Assembly (NCBI GenBank): GCA_029204225.1
Contig: MU832206.1
Span: 1-64,000 of the forward strand
Length of the DNA stretch: 64,000 nt
From: Diphasiastrum complanatum
Lineage: Eukaryota > Streptophyta > Lycopodiopsida > Lycopodiales > Lycopodiaceae
Reading direction: 5' to 3'
Position 1 is the first letter of the stretch. Each line of letters begins with the position of its first letter. The position numbers were made by a program, and so were the translations under genes. Below, piece after piece: positions 32,194 through 44,360 of the stretch. The notes below the pieces were generated by a model. It did no database searches. It worked only from the letters and a program-made list of their open reading frames with translations, and was not told the DNA's origin.

Positions 32194-33126
32194 AGTGAAG
32201 TCGTCCCTGCTTTTCTGCATTTCTCAGCTCAACTTTCTTCTATTGGGCTTAGAATGAACAAGTCTAAGTGCGTTGCTTGGTATCCAAAAGGCATTCTACT
32301 AGATATCTCCTTACATAAAGATTTCATTACTCCTCATCTTGGCATTAAGGCATTGGGTGTTCCCATTGATTCTTCTAGATATGTCGCTTCATTTATGCGT
32401 GAAGCTCTGAATGGATTTGCTCGAAATTCTCAGGTTGCATTGGAAATTCTCAGGTTGCATTCGAAATTCTCACTCAGTGCTTTGCTCAACATCCTGGCTA
32501 TCTTCTACGTTGTGTTTCTGCTTCACCTAGCATATTATCCTTACTTCGGGATTTTGATGATACTTGATTGGACATATTTGGTCGACTTTTGGGGCTAGGA
32601 ACCTTTGACACTTGTGAAGGGGTTTTCTAAGCGACAAATTTCTCTTCTTGCCTCCTCAGGTGGTGTTGGCCTAGTGTCTACCGCTTGCATTGCACCAGTT
32701 GCTTTTCTCGGAAGTTGGGCCCTTGTTGCCTCTACACTAGTTTCCAGGTTTTAATAGGATAATCGGTCTCTTTTTCTTGATTCGATGGATCATGTGAAAA
32801 CTAGAAATTTAGTTTTTCAACACACTCTTCGCTCTACTCCAGGTTTACTTCCACCACTTGTACAACCTTTTGTGACTCCCTTTGAATCTTTGGTGACAAA
32901 TCAACGACTAGTTTTTCAGAAGACTATCATGGAGCATTTACACTCGTATTCCTTCACTCAACTTATCAATAATTCACCTTCTGATGAAGTTCGAGCTCGT
33001 CTTATTTCATGTGTTGGTCCAAGTGCAGGGGCTTGGTTGGTTGCACGTCCAATTTTTACACTCTTGCGACTCAACAATGACTTGTTCATAACTGTCCTTC
33101 GAACCAAATTGGGACTTCGACATCCA
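32194..33126 (+). pseudogene. Reverse transcriptase relic, left arm 3' part and C-terminal extension
   Basis: This continues the relic broken at 26039. The next residues (SEV...) join in frame with VGPA across the Copia insertion, as shown by the right arm. It then reads RMNKSKCVAWYPKGILLDIS and HLGIKALGVPI (about 32255-32370), followed by a triplicated 20-bp stretch near 32430-32470. The C-terminal extension in the frame at 32785-33135 contains RARLISCVGPSAGAWLVARP and TKLGLRHP. Such an S-x-GP-x-AGAWL...RLGLPHP region precedes a Cys/His-rich, endonuclease-like domain in some non-LTR retroelements; that last part is missing here because the inverted arm starts. Stops near 32598 and 32754 interrupt it. 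Confidence 0.65.
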
Positions 33127-34455
33127 AGAAGATAGTTAGGATGTTGAGCAAAGCACTGAGTGAGAATTCCAAATGCAACCTAAGAATCTCCAAGTTTTCG
33201 CAACATATCAAAATGACGAGCAAATCCATACAAAGCTTCCTGCATAAATGAAGTGACATATCCAGAAGAACCAATGGGAACACCCAATGCCTTAATGCCA
33301 AGCTGAGGAGTAATGAAACCTTCAGGTAAGGAGATATCCACTAGGAGGCCTTTTCGGCACCAAGCAACGCACTTAGACCTGTTCACTGTAAGCCCAATAG
33401 TAGAAAGTTGAGCTGAGAAATGTCAAAAAGCAGGGATGACTTCACTAGCAGGCCCCACAATATGAGTATCATCTACAATAGAGGGGAATAAACAGGAGAA
33501 AAAAGCTGAAGCTGTAGCACGCAATGCACGATAATGTGCCAAAGCAAAGAGAGGACTACCTAAGGGATCCCCATGCCAAGTTCCCTCAGCAGAAGAAATC
33601 ACGGTAACATCACTAGTACGAGAAGCATGACTAAAGTATAAAGGAGAACTGTATAAACATTCAACCACTGCAATTGGACACACACCACCAGAAGCTTTAT
33701 CCAATGCTAAAAGACGAGCGGCACCCAAAATATGAGCAACTGAAGAGGGATCTGTCCAAATGCAGTGAAAGAGCACACCTTGAAGAGAAGATCAAAGCCA
33801 CTAGCAAAATCATCTGGAGAAAAACAATCACGTAGATGCTCAAAAACCATTCCTGAAGGCCCAAAGGTTGAGAGGCGAGGACCATGAAGAAAACCTTTCA
33901 AAAAATGAACTTCTGCAAGTTGAAGATTAGAGTCAAGCTGAAAGTCTTCCACAAAGAAAGGAAGTATCATTGGCATGGGGATGAAGTCGTTCCAATAACT
34001 AAATAGTAGTAGAAGGAGTTGCCGAAATTGAGGGAGCAAGAGTGTGTGCAACCCGAGAAAATTCATCAGCTTGTTCAAGCAAAACACGACGACGTAGACG
34101 AGTCTGATACTGAAATAAACTCCTGTTTTGCCGCAAGTGCATTGCAATGAAGAAAAAGTTCCTCTTGTAAATTTTGCCAATCACCTGACATGAAACGCCG
34201 AATTTTGTTACAAGTTTCCAATGATCTGATTCACCACCTCTAGGAGGAAGAGGCAAACACCAAAGGAGAAAGAGCAGAAAAGTATGCCAAGCAACGATAT
34301 CAGAAGGGTTGGTGGCTAAACGGGTCAAAGGCAGTCAAAGAGCTCTTCAAACGTCAAGGCGAAAGGCCATTGGAATGCGGGCATAAAGGCGGGGATGAGG
34401 GAAATCAAGATAAAAGGAGCCCAAAATATCAAGACTACGAGCCCAAGCCCAACTC
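33127..34455 (-). pseudogene. Reverse transcriptase relic, inverted right arm
   Basis: The minus strand is a second, diverged copy of the left arm (24746-26039 plus 32194-32506). It retains ASGGVCPIAVVE and YFSHASRTSDVTVISSAEGT, continues with FPSIVDDTHIVGPASEVIPA uninterrupted across the site where element I inserted in the other arm, and has NRSKCVAWCRKGLLVDISLP. About 277 bp corresponding to 25555-25831 are deleted, removing the block with the first catalytic Asp. The end nearest the centre (33127) falls within the GALLNIL region. Upstream coding stops matching at 34455. Confidence 0.7.
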
Positions 34456-35640
34456 GATCACAATGGTAGACATATAGAGCTTTTGAACTGTATATGGAGA
34501 CTGCTCCAACTACTAATTAGTCCTTGAGTGATAAAAACTCTCAAAAAACTACTTGCTATAACATGAAAACAACATGCAATAGACATGCACTAACATGCAT
34601 TAACATGCACTTAGTTTCTGACTGAAGGCACTGAAATGCAAGAGAATTCTAACACATGCAAAAGAAAAAAGAGAGAGTAGAATGATTCTCTTGATTCGAA
34701 ACCAAGTGGTCCGGTCCGATTGGACAAGCCTCTGTTCTTCACCAATTTGCAACTTGTTGATCAGTGCTCTTTGCTGGAAAAATCAGCAACTATGCTCCAA
34801 CTTCGGGTGAACACCAAGGGAAGATTCGGCAACTGATTGAGCTGGAAACTCTCCCCCATAGCTCGCCCAAGTGTATAGAAGAGATCCCACTTTGATTTGT
34901 TCTTAGGCCAATCAAGCTGAGTTTATCTCTAAATTGATTCTTGATTAGACAAACATAGGTCTGCCAAGGAAACTGTGCGTAAATTGGCATGCAATTTCTG
35001 ACAACAGAGCATGCACTGATTTTCTGAGCACCTTTTTAGTTTTCACCTGCAAACCTCCGCTCTCTCCTGCAAAGCTTTGCTGACTGTGAGCTAACTAAAC
35101 GCTGGTGCATCAACTTTTGGGAGTGGAGATCCTCAAAAATTACAGAATATGTGCTCTGAAACTGCATGACAGACTGGAAAACAACACCTGATAACCTCAA
35201 AAGGAAAACTTTCGAATATTCCTGTGATTCTGGCAGGCGGCTCAAAGGTGATGCACACAAAGATTTAATAGCGATTTTCAACAACAGAGATCTCCAACAG
35301 TAGCAACGATCTCCCGATAGCAATCTGCAGCGATGAATCTTGGTTTGATGAGATGTGGGGATTTGCAGTTGTGCATGCCTATATAACCTCCAACATGCAA
35401 TTCTGCTGCAAAACTTGAGTGGCATCCAAACTTGCATGAACCAACATGCAACGTTGTACCTAAGTCCAGTAGTGTTCCCTCAGCAGCAGCAGCTGTTTGT
35501 AGTGATTGAATCCAGCAAGGAACGATCTTTTGGTTCAGCAATCTTCTCAGCAGTTGTCTTGCAATAGCATCTTTGTCCTTGCAGCAGATAATTCACTCAG
35601 CATATTACATAATGTAGTAATTTTTTTTATGATACATTTG
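34456..35640. other. Unassigned sequence beyond the inverted repeat
   Basis: No domain-bearing frame. The longest minus frame (133 codons, 35036-35437) has a Cys-rich composition without a recognisable pattern and is probably fortuitous. Confidence 0.35.
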
Positions 35641-37370
35641 AGTGAATTTTTTTACAATAGGTAATAAATTTTTACTAGTGGTAAAAAAACCTGTCATTTT
35701 GACCTCTGGTAAAACAATTTTTTAAGAGGAACCTTACATAGTGTAAAGTTCCTCTAATGTGTGAAGTTGCTACAAGTGTCATATTCTTCCAATTAAGGTT
35801 ACCTCAAAATACATAGGAAAATTTTTTAGAGTGCTTTACGGATCGATAAGCTTCAGGCTGAAGTTGAAGTTCATGAAAGGTCGAGTACCTGCAGGATCAA
35901 GATAGATATTTTGATCCAGGTCTGAATCGAGATAGCCTCACGTAGTTCAATCTCCACTTAGAATGTGATCTCGTTAAGAAGAAAGAAATTTGCCCATGAC
36001 TTGGAAAATTCAACCCTTTAGAAGTCGATAGCTATCTTGAAGTCATATATAGTCGATTCATAAAAAGTACTATAAATGCTTGTAAATAGTGAATATGCCC
36101 TTGAGTAGCCGACATTTACCTTTAGTATATTATCGACCTTAATATAATTAAGTAATTCCATGTAGGTAGCAGTAAGTCGTGTATTGCCATATAGAATAGA
36201 ACTGAGACATTTGATAACTACTAAACCATTCATTGAACTTGACATGTTGTCGATCTTGGAATATACAATTTGCCTTTGATATCAATTCGGTAATTGAAAT
36301 AAGTTTGGTTCAATTGACAGCATGGCAATCATTAGAATCTTGCCAGTTTACATTGTGTTGCCAATAAATAGTAAATAATTCCTGAACTTAAGTAGACATT
36401 GATATGATAAAGCCAATAAAATGGGTGAAATGACATAGCAGGATTATGACCTTGTATTTTAATCTTTTTTTCTGAAAGCTCTTTTTTTCTTCAATCATCA
36501 TCTAACATTTTAAAGGCTTCCAGTTGGAAATATTGCTTTGTTTTTCCAATAATTTGTTTCTCATCTCTACACCTATTTTTTTTTTTTAATTCTTTTTAAA
36601 ACTCTATAAGTTAAAGCTCCTTTTGAAGGCCTCATACGTTCTATCTTGAAAGCTCATCTTTAAAAAATAATTCTTCCATCTGTAAATCTTTATTTGCATT
36701 CTTCATTGTTTCTACCTTTGTTACTTATTCTTTCAGGGTCGAAAGTTCTCTAATTTGCTCTTTGATAGTAGTTTCAATTTCTTGTTTTTGAATCTTCATA
36801 CTCTTGTGTATCTTCATGAATTTATCAATGCTATTGCAAGATTCTAAAATATTGTTTATAGGAGAAAATAGATTTAAAGGTCCATATCTAATGTCGAAAA
36901 TGTATTTTCATTTAGATTTTATGATTCTACTTCCTTGAATTGTTCTCCCTCCTTATTGAAAATTTCCAACATCTCGTAATCAAACATTGTCTCTTGCTCT
37001 AGTTCTAGTTTATCTTTTTTATGATTTTTCTAGCTACTCTTGGAATGTTTGGTACCCTATTTCTTCTTCCTCATAAATATCTTTCTGCTGATTTTGTGTT
37101 TTTTCTTGTTGATCTTCCTCTTTATTCAGTTCAGGTGTTCGTTTGATGGGTCAGAAGTCTTCTTTTTCAACTTCTACATTCTGACTTTTTCAACCATTTT
37201 TCAACACATACTAAAGTTTTGGGGATTATGTTTTTTTTGTTCATCTCCATGCTTTTTAATTATTTCATAGATTTTGTCCTAAAAAATGAGCTACTAAACA
37301 TGTTATCTGAGTACTCCACAATCTCATAATTTGGGATTTTCTTCTTCATTGCCTTCTTGAACTGACTGAA
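35641..37370. other. AT-rich unassigned DNA
   Basis: Long T-rich stretches. A minus frame at 36018-36245 (75 codons) and one at 37260-37460 look weakly coding but match nothing I know. Confidence 0.35.
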
Positions 37371-37596
37371 AGATGTGTCTATGAACTTAATTGATACGTC
37401 CTCATATATTTGAACAAAATATTGAAAATCAGAGGGTGACATAATAGCATTCTTATCCATGCCAAAAAGTATATCATATAAAAAGATGTGTCTATGAAGT
37501 CAATTGATACGTCCTCATATATTTGAACAAAATATTAAAAATCAGAGGGTGACATAATTGCATTCTTATCCATGCCAAAAAGTATATAATTTATGC
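37371..37596. repeat. 113-bp tandem duplication
   Basis: Copies 37371-37483 and 37484-37596, starting AGATGTGTCTATGAA, differ at only a few positions. Confidence 0.9.
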
Positions 37597-38562
37597 ACTT
37601 AAAAAATGATTGAATGCCACATCCTTCAATTAAGACAATTTGTATCCTCATGACTCTTGGTAGATCACCTCTTTTCCATCAAAAAGATCAAACTACTACT
37701 CAATGTCCACTTTCTCTTTGGTTTCTTTGTGTTGTCCTAATTCGGAAATTGAAAATATTGTGCAAAAATTTCTTTTGTAGTATCCAACCTTTGCTCTTTA
37801 ATTGTCGTTATACACAAATGCTTGTCCACTGACAAATTCATTGCATGTGTCTTTTGCTAAAACTCTAGTGTTTATATATCTTTGATTCTCCAGTTTGAAA
37901 AACTTCGCTCCTATGTGCCATGCATCATAAGTAGTGTTAATTCTATATTGTCATATGATAGATAGATTTGCCATTATTCATTCTTCATAATGTTCATGTT
38001 AATTGACATAATCATTTAATCTCAATGTCGTAAGGGATAGCTTGAATTCACAAAAATGCTTTTGCTACTATGCTCATATGTTTGATTATGTGAAGTGCAC
38101 AAGTGAGCATGTTTCAATTACTTCATAGTATTGGATCCAAATGGGTTGAAATTGATAGGGTCAAGTTAAATTGGATACATGTCAATTTATAATTGATTGA
38201 GTAGTCTCATCCAACACCTTTCACATCAAAAAATGTGTAATGATGTAGCATTAAACATGTGGTACATTATTGTTAATACACAGATTTCTTTAGACTAGGT
38301 CAAAATATTGTATCGAGATCAGGGTCAATCAAATAAGGATCATATCAAATTGAGAATATTTTAGTATCAAATCAAATCGAGAGTCGAATTGAGTCGAGAT
38401 ACAAATAGGGTCAATTGAAAATAAGGTCGATTGAAATTATGGCTAATATTGGGTCAAAATTTAAAAGCTTCTTTTTTACCATAGGTACATTTCGATCCAT
38501 CTTTGTATTATATTCCAATCTTATTCGGCCCAACCTATGGTCAAAAAGAAGCTTCATCATCA
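37597..38562. other. Unassigned AT-rich DNA
   Basis: No recognisable gene. Short GGTCAA/TCGA-rich repeats occur around 38300-38450. Confidence 0.3.
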
Positions 38563-38876
38563 TCTTATCTTCATTCCAACTTTGTGAGGGAGTGCTAGAA
38601 CTGAGATTATAAGTCCATTTGTTGGATTAGAAATCTAATTTGAGTGACACACTACAAGGGAGAGACCTTAGTAAGTTTCTAGAGACAATCAAATCCATTT
38701 CTTGGCAAGATTTGTTTGAAAGTAGTTTTCACTTCTTCTTATCTTCATTCTAGATTTTTGAGGGAGTGATAGAACTATGATTATAAGTCCATTTGTTGGA
38801 TTAGAAATCAAATTTGAGTGAAACACTGCAAGTGTGAGACCTTTGTGAGTTTCAAGTCAATTAAATCTATTTCTTG
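38563..38876 (+). repeat. Imperfect tandem repeat, ~176-bp period
   Basis: The unit starting CTTATCTTCATTC (38563) recurs at 38738. Shared words include GAGGGAGTG and TTGGATTAGAAATC. It lies directly upstream of a Copia gag fragment and could be part of that element's LTR or leader. Confidence 0.65.
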
Positions 38877-38896
38877 TTTGTAGAAGTCACTAGTAA

Positions 38897-39157
38897 GATG
38901 GGTTCTACTGGAGCATACCTTCTAGAAGCTAGTGAGAGATTGAATTCTACAAATTATGCTATTTGGATGGTTAGGATGGAGTCACTTTTGGTGCTCCAAG
39001 ACCTTTATGAGTTTCTGGTTGAGGATGAAGATGAACCTCTAGGTGCACAGGAATTAGTGAGATACAAAAAGAGATCTAGGCTAGCACTTCATTGAGTGAA
39101 AATGAATGTGAGCAATGATCTTTTGAGAAAATCAATGACAAAGGCCGAGTCATCAAA
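38897..39157 (+). pseudogene. Copia gag N-terminal fragment
   Basis: MGSTGAYLLEASERLNSTNY, then AIWMVRMESLL and QELVRYKKRSRLALH, closely parallel residues 1-66 of the element I gag (YLLDTNERLNKTNYSIWKVR). A stop replaces the next Cys codon region, and coding similarity fades after NDLLRKSMTKAESS. This is a truncated relic of a related Copia family, with no downstream pol. Confidence 0.8.
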
Positions 39158-39470
39158 TTGCATGCAAATTTTCTATTCAAGTGTGCATCTTACAAGGATG
39201 GTGAGCATTGGAGAGTCTACTATCTTTGAATACTTGTTGGATAGTATTAGTAAACATGGAGTGACTTGTTGCTTATCTTTAAGATCTATGATGTTTAGTA
39301 ATTTTTATGACAAGACAATGAAAATGGATGCTTTCAAATGTCCATTTGTTGTTGATAAAACAATTTCATTCAATAACTATTTTTGTAATAGTTTAAATAG
39401 TGTCATAAAAAATGAAACATTATTTGTATTGGAAAACTTTGGGTCCACATGCTTTGAGCATGATCATTCT

Positions 39471-39710
39471 TGTTATGGCCATATTATGCTAAGGACATGG
39501 AATAGTCCTAATATGGTAGACCGGCCCTCCAGTGTTCGAGATTATTGGTCACGCCTAGATTTTATTCCACGTCAAGGCCTGTTGGTGACTAATAACCTTG
39601 AGAGGACCTAGACACTCTAATTGAGACATATGGAGTAGTGCAGAGGTATGCATGAAGAGCTGTAACCTATTTATAGTTGACCTGCATGGGGATTGCATAA
39701 AGAGGATCTG
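39471..39710 (+). repeat. Gypsy-like LTR fragment
   Basis: It begins TGTTATGGCC and shares the layout CTCCAGTG ... CACGTCA ... GTGACTAATA-CCTTGAGAGG with 4010-4150. Further on (39644-39700) it contains, in the opposite sense, the CTATAAATAG/GACCTGCATGGGGATTGC segment seen at 4620-4670. Confidence 0.45.
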
Positions 39711-41454
39711 CCAGATATTGATATGAGAAAATATATTGGATCATAGTAAGATTATTCTATATGCGCATAATTAATCTTGTAATGATATACTTAAACCAGA
39801 TATTGAACATAGACATATGAACAAATAATAATGCTCGAACTACTTGCAAATTAATAAGTCTTTTTGTGAAAGGATAACGTTGACTCAAAGATGATTTAGA
39901 AAACAACCTAAATGTTGTGCTATATTGGTATAAGCAAATTCGGCACCTAGACATTTGAGATTTCTGAATCATTGGCAAATCACTTGAGTAGTTGACTTAC
40001 TCCTGACTAAATTTAATCGATTTAAATGAGCAATGTGAAGAGAAATTTTCAAGAACTATTTGTTTTGACTATATTGCTTATAAGATGCATAATCTATGAG
40101 TCATCGGGATTCGTTAATAAAAGTTATGTGCATAGACTATAAAAAAATTCTTGGAAACGGAATGATTCTCAATGGAAAAATTGACTCATTTTGTTGGTGA
40201 CAATATCCTAGAGCACTCAATTGAATGACAAAAATTAACAAACCCAAGAACTACAACGGAGTTCAAAAGGAGATTCAACGGAACATTGTATATCTAGATT
40301 CAATTTTGGATAGTAATTTGAGATTTCTTTTGTAGTTGAAGATAGTTATCATTACAGCTTTGGTATTCCTACTATCTTTAATTACCCGATTGATTGTACA
40401 ATTGAATAATTCATATTTCTATTAAGGATTTGATTTGATTTTTTTTTTAAAGTCCAATAACGTGTATGCTTTACGAGACTTTGGAATGATACTTATATTT
40501 TCTCTAAGTTGTGTGTTAGACATATACTCTAGTATCCTTTAATGATTAAATCTATGTTTCAAATCTAGTGAATTATGATTGATGAGTCATAAGATTCTAA
40601 TTATTTATGTATGACGGATCATAAATAAGTACTTATATGTAACAATTCTTAGGAATGATGATGATTAATTCTCGATTTTTTGAATGAGTCAAAAGACTTA
40701 TTTGAAAAATCTAACTTTTCTTTGTTCTAGTGATTTTACTAAGAACGTATGTCTCTCACAGGCATGCTCATGAAGTAATTTATTCTACTTGTGGAGAGTT
40801 TCCTTACTTTAGTGGATTATACTCTACTAAAGATTGTAGTCTATAGGTACTTGTGTATGATCTTCAACCAAGATCTCTGATTGTCAAATCTATCAAGTTT
40901 CAAATGGTTGTTGTATTCTTGCATGAGATGCTAGAAACATGGGCATTTAACTCATGAGAGTATATGGGACACTCAAGACTGAGTTAAAATCATTTGGATC
41001 TTATCTCCTGGAGATTCTAGTAGGTTAATTTGTTATGCCTTAGAATTTTGGACATTCTAAGGGTATCCGTACCAATAAGTATTACGAATTATCTATGAAA
41101 AATTGTGAACAGTTTTGGATTATAATTGTTTGTTTCTTTAACTTGTGAACTTTGATATCCAGTATAAGGTGGTGATTCGCCCAATTTTTTAGGTAAATTG
41201 GAGAGAAGGTGATGCTATTCACTTGGAGAGAATCAAAACCAATTGGAAGATCTATAACTTAGTGCATTCCAAAAATTGAGATAGTATTCTAGAGCAAATA
41301 ATCAATTGAAAAATAATTCTAATTCTAAGTACTTGTTTACATGTGAGGTCAGACTAAAACATCATTATTATTTGGATAAGTGTTGAAATTTAGAAAATAG
41401 GTTTCTAACTTTCTTTGTTGTTCTAAGGATAGAACTTGTTTAAAGAGAGAATAA
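39711..41454. other. AT-rich unassigned DNA
   Basis: I see no coding region or structured repeat in these 1.7 kb. Confidence 0.35.
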
Positions 41455-43459
41455 TGTTATGTCCACATCACGTATAGAGAATTTGAAACAATCCTGACGT
41501 GCATATTTAATGCTCATGTGTTTGAGCTTATTAGTTACGCCAAAAATAAATTTCAATTTAAGGCCAGTTTCATGACCATATGGGACAATAATAATTGCCT
41601 AGGCCATGCTAGTCACAAGTGCAAGTAATTAATGCTGGAAAAACAAGTAGGAGAGTGCACTTTTTCAAAGATTTGTCAAAAACAGATCAAGGCTTACAAA
41701 GCTTGGAGAACTTAGAGAGGTGGTGCTTTTCATTGGAGCTGTGGTGGAGATCAACTAGTATTCTCATCTAAAAGTTGGAACTAGTGTGCAAGTTGGTGGA
41801 TCTTCCCAATTTCAATTTGCATGATCCATGTCTCTCTTAATTTCTTTGTGGTTTATGGAGAATTGTGCTAAAAAACCAATTTGTGTTGTTGTTTTGGAGC
41901 TTTAGCTTGTGTAACTCAAAACTAGTGTAGATCTGAATTTTTCAACAAGTGTGTACTTCCACGTTAGAGTTGAAATTAATGATGCATGTTGGATCTTCCC
42001 ATGATTTAGGATTCTAGGCTATGTTTTGGTCAAAATTGCTTGTTTTTTCATGCTTTTTGACACAACATATATAGTAAGATCCAAAACCCAGCAAGATCAG
42101 GTCAATTAGATGGTTATAATCCTATAAATTGGTTTGCATGTGTTGGAGAAAACGTTTCTTGCCACCTACTATCCAATGTTGATGAAAAAACCGAAAAAAG
42201 CCAAAACTCCAAGTAGAGCTTGTAAAGAGGTGAATCGTAGTCTTTAGAAGCTTTCCTTGAAGTTAGAGCCAAGAATTCCAACAATTGAACTTGTAGGAAG
42301 TCAAAAAAAGAGCAAAAATTGACCATTTTTGGTGATTTTTGGGAGATGGATTTCTCTAAATCCATAAGGGAATCATTCTGAATTTTTTAGAGAATGATTA
42401 GTATTCCTTTTTACCTTCCCAGCAAGCTATCAGACTAGTAAATTGGTGGGTGGAGGCTTAAGTTTCATTTTCATTAAGTTTGAAGCTATTTTGACTTCTA
42501 CAAATCAAGAAATCATGGTTTTTAGCCCATACTGCTTTATAGGACCTATATGAAAGCTTCATGGAACTCTAATTGACCATTTAAGACTGTTGGTAGCATC
42601 ACTTTTTTGGCTTGGGGAGGTGTTTGCATGATTTTTGAAGATTTGGTCTACAAAAAGTGCACCCTACTATAGGTCTTTGGCTGTTCTAATCTCACACGTG
42701 TGAATCCTAGGTGTCCAACTTATTTGGCAAGTGTCTTGTCCACTAGTTCTCCTTCTGTTCTAAGCTTTACAGCACCTAATTTGGTGTCCTATAGCCAAAG
42801 ATATGATCATCTGAAGTTTTGCAATTTTGTGAGTAAAATTGGCAAAATTTTGAATTGTTCTAATTGCATGCAAGTCAATTTTCTAATTTGTGATACATTG
42901 TTTGCATGGAATGTTTGCATGTTGATTCTCAAAGTGATTTTGACATGCATGAGTGGTTTAGATCTATTTTGAATGGTTATATGCATGTGCTCTGACTGAT
43001 AGGATACAAATATGGGTTTATGGTTGACAATTCCCGTAGAACTGGAATTTATGTAAAATTCCATAAAGTCAAAAAAAAAATTCAGTTAATGTCGCATGTC
43101 ATGCATGCTTGATAGAAATTAATTTAGTAAGGTTAGGAATTGAACAATGAATCATTTTTTCAATTTCGATTGCCTAAAAACTGACAGTGTTTAAATAACA
43201 TAAAATTTTAAAAATAAAATAAAAGTGCAAAAATTCAAAAATTTTAGTTTTTTCCAGTTTCTTGAATTACCTATGAAATATACTAGAAATAGTGAATTGA
43301 CCATGTTGGAGTCAATTTCAGTCAATTTGGTCAACTGTACTTCACTACAAGTTAATCTGATATTAACTAATTTTAGTAATTTCCAGGAATAGATAAATTG
43401 AGATGGCCAAAGAAACTTCAAATTAAGCTGCACCATCTTATATGGTGATTTGTCAATAG
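41455..43459 (+). other. LTR/leader region of plus-strand Gypsy element
   Basis: Non-coding AT-rich sequence starting TGTTATGTCCACATC. The internal LTR border cannot be placed because no second LTR copy is present. Confidence 0.4.
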
Positions 43460-44360
43460 TTGAGTACGACGCTCAATGATATAAATAATCATAATCAGAT
43501 GAGAGACCAACAAATGGAAGTTCTATTGAACCAGGTCAAATTGATGTCTTCACCCAATCTTGATTTTCAGCCAGACATTTATTCAGGAGAGAAGAAGGAG
43601 AATATACCTCAAGTCATCGAAGACTGGCTAGTTGAGTGGGGCATGCATGGAGTTCCATATGAGAAGAAAATTGAAAGTGTCGTGCTGTTCTTACGGGGCA
43701 AAGTGTCATTGTGGTAGTGAGATTTACCGGCGAAGCCAACTACCTGGGATGCTTTTGCAAAAGTCTTCAAAAAAGCTTTCGTGATAGTGGATGACGTGGA
43801 CTACTACCTGAAGTTCGTGAATTGCAAAATGGGTACAAAGAGCTTGGACTCCTATATCCAGGAATTTATGGACCTACGGAATAGGGTTCCATCATTCGAT
43901 ACAAAGTTGTCACTAGTTTGGCAGTTTTGCCAGCCGACTATCAAAATGAATGCAGGGAAATGTGCTTCAAAGCCTCAAGGATGTGTTTCAGATTTTGAAA
44001 GTATATGATTCCACAGTGGTGGCATCCAGGAAGCAGTTTGCGCAAATTCCAATTGCTTTGAAAACCAAGAAGGGGAAGAAGCGTGGTTCAGACCAAGCAA
44101 AATATTTTGACGAATTAGATCAAGCAGCGTCGGAACCCAAGAAGCTAAAGAGAAAGAGATTAAAGAAATCTATGTCCCGAGAAAAGGCTAAAAAAGATAA
44201 CTTATGTTTCGTTTGTAAGCAGCCTGGACATATGATGAACTTTTGTCCAAAAAGGAAGAAAATGTCTGCTCATATGATTGAGATCCCAGGAGGCAATGGT
44301 AAGACTTTGGAAATCAACCTGACAGATTGTGAGTGTGAATGTTCTTTCAGTACTACTTAG
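43460..44360 (+). pseudogene. Gypsy gag with CCHC zinc knuckle
   Basis: The gag core reads VIEDWLVEWGMHGVPYEKKI, FLRGKVSLW, (stops), WDAFAKVFKKAF, and SLDSYIQEFMDLRNRVPSFD: the plant retrotransposon gag domain pattern. It shifts frame at about 43950. The C-terminal part is Lys-rich and carries the zinc knuckle CFVCKQPGHMMNFC (about 44206-44247). Two stops after VSLW and a frameshift inactivate it. Role in the intact family: the structural protein of virus-like particles. Confidence 0.8.

Larger units (their letters stand above)
24746..34455. repeat. Tail-to-tail inverted duplication of the RT relic
   Basis: The left arm is 24746-26039 plus 32194-32506 (interrupted by Copia element I). The right arm is 33127-34455 in reverse complement. 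The unique centre is 32507-33126. Arms differ by substitutions, a 277-bp deletion in the right arm and a 9-bp deletion in the left. Confidence 0.85.

Noticed and set aside
32780-33135. Separate host gene for the 116-codon frame
   Set aside because: It continues the RT relic's C-terminal region (CVGPSAGAWL pattern) and stops where the inverted arm begins.
35036-35541. Cys-rich 133- and 87-codon minus-strand frames as a secreted peptide gene
   Set aside because: No signal peptide and no regular Cys spacing; the frames overlap each other and the DNA is repetitive in TGCA-type words.
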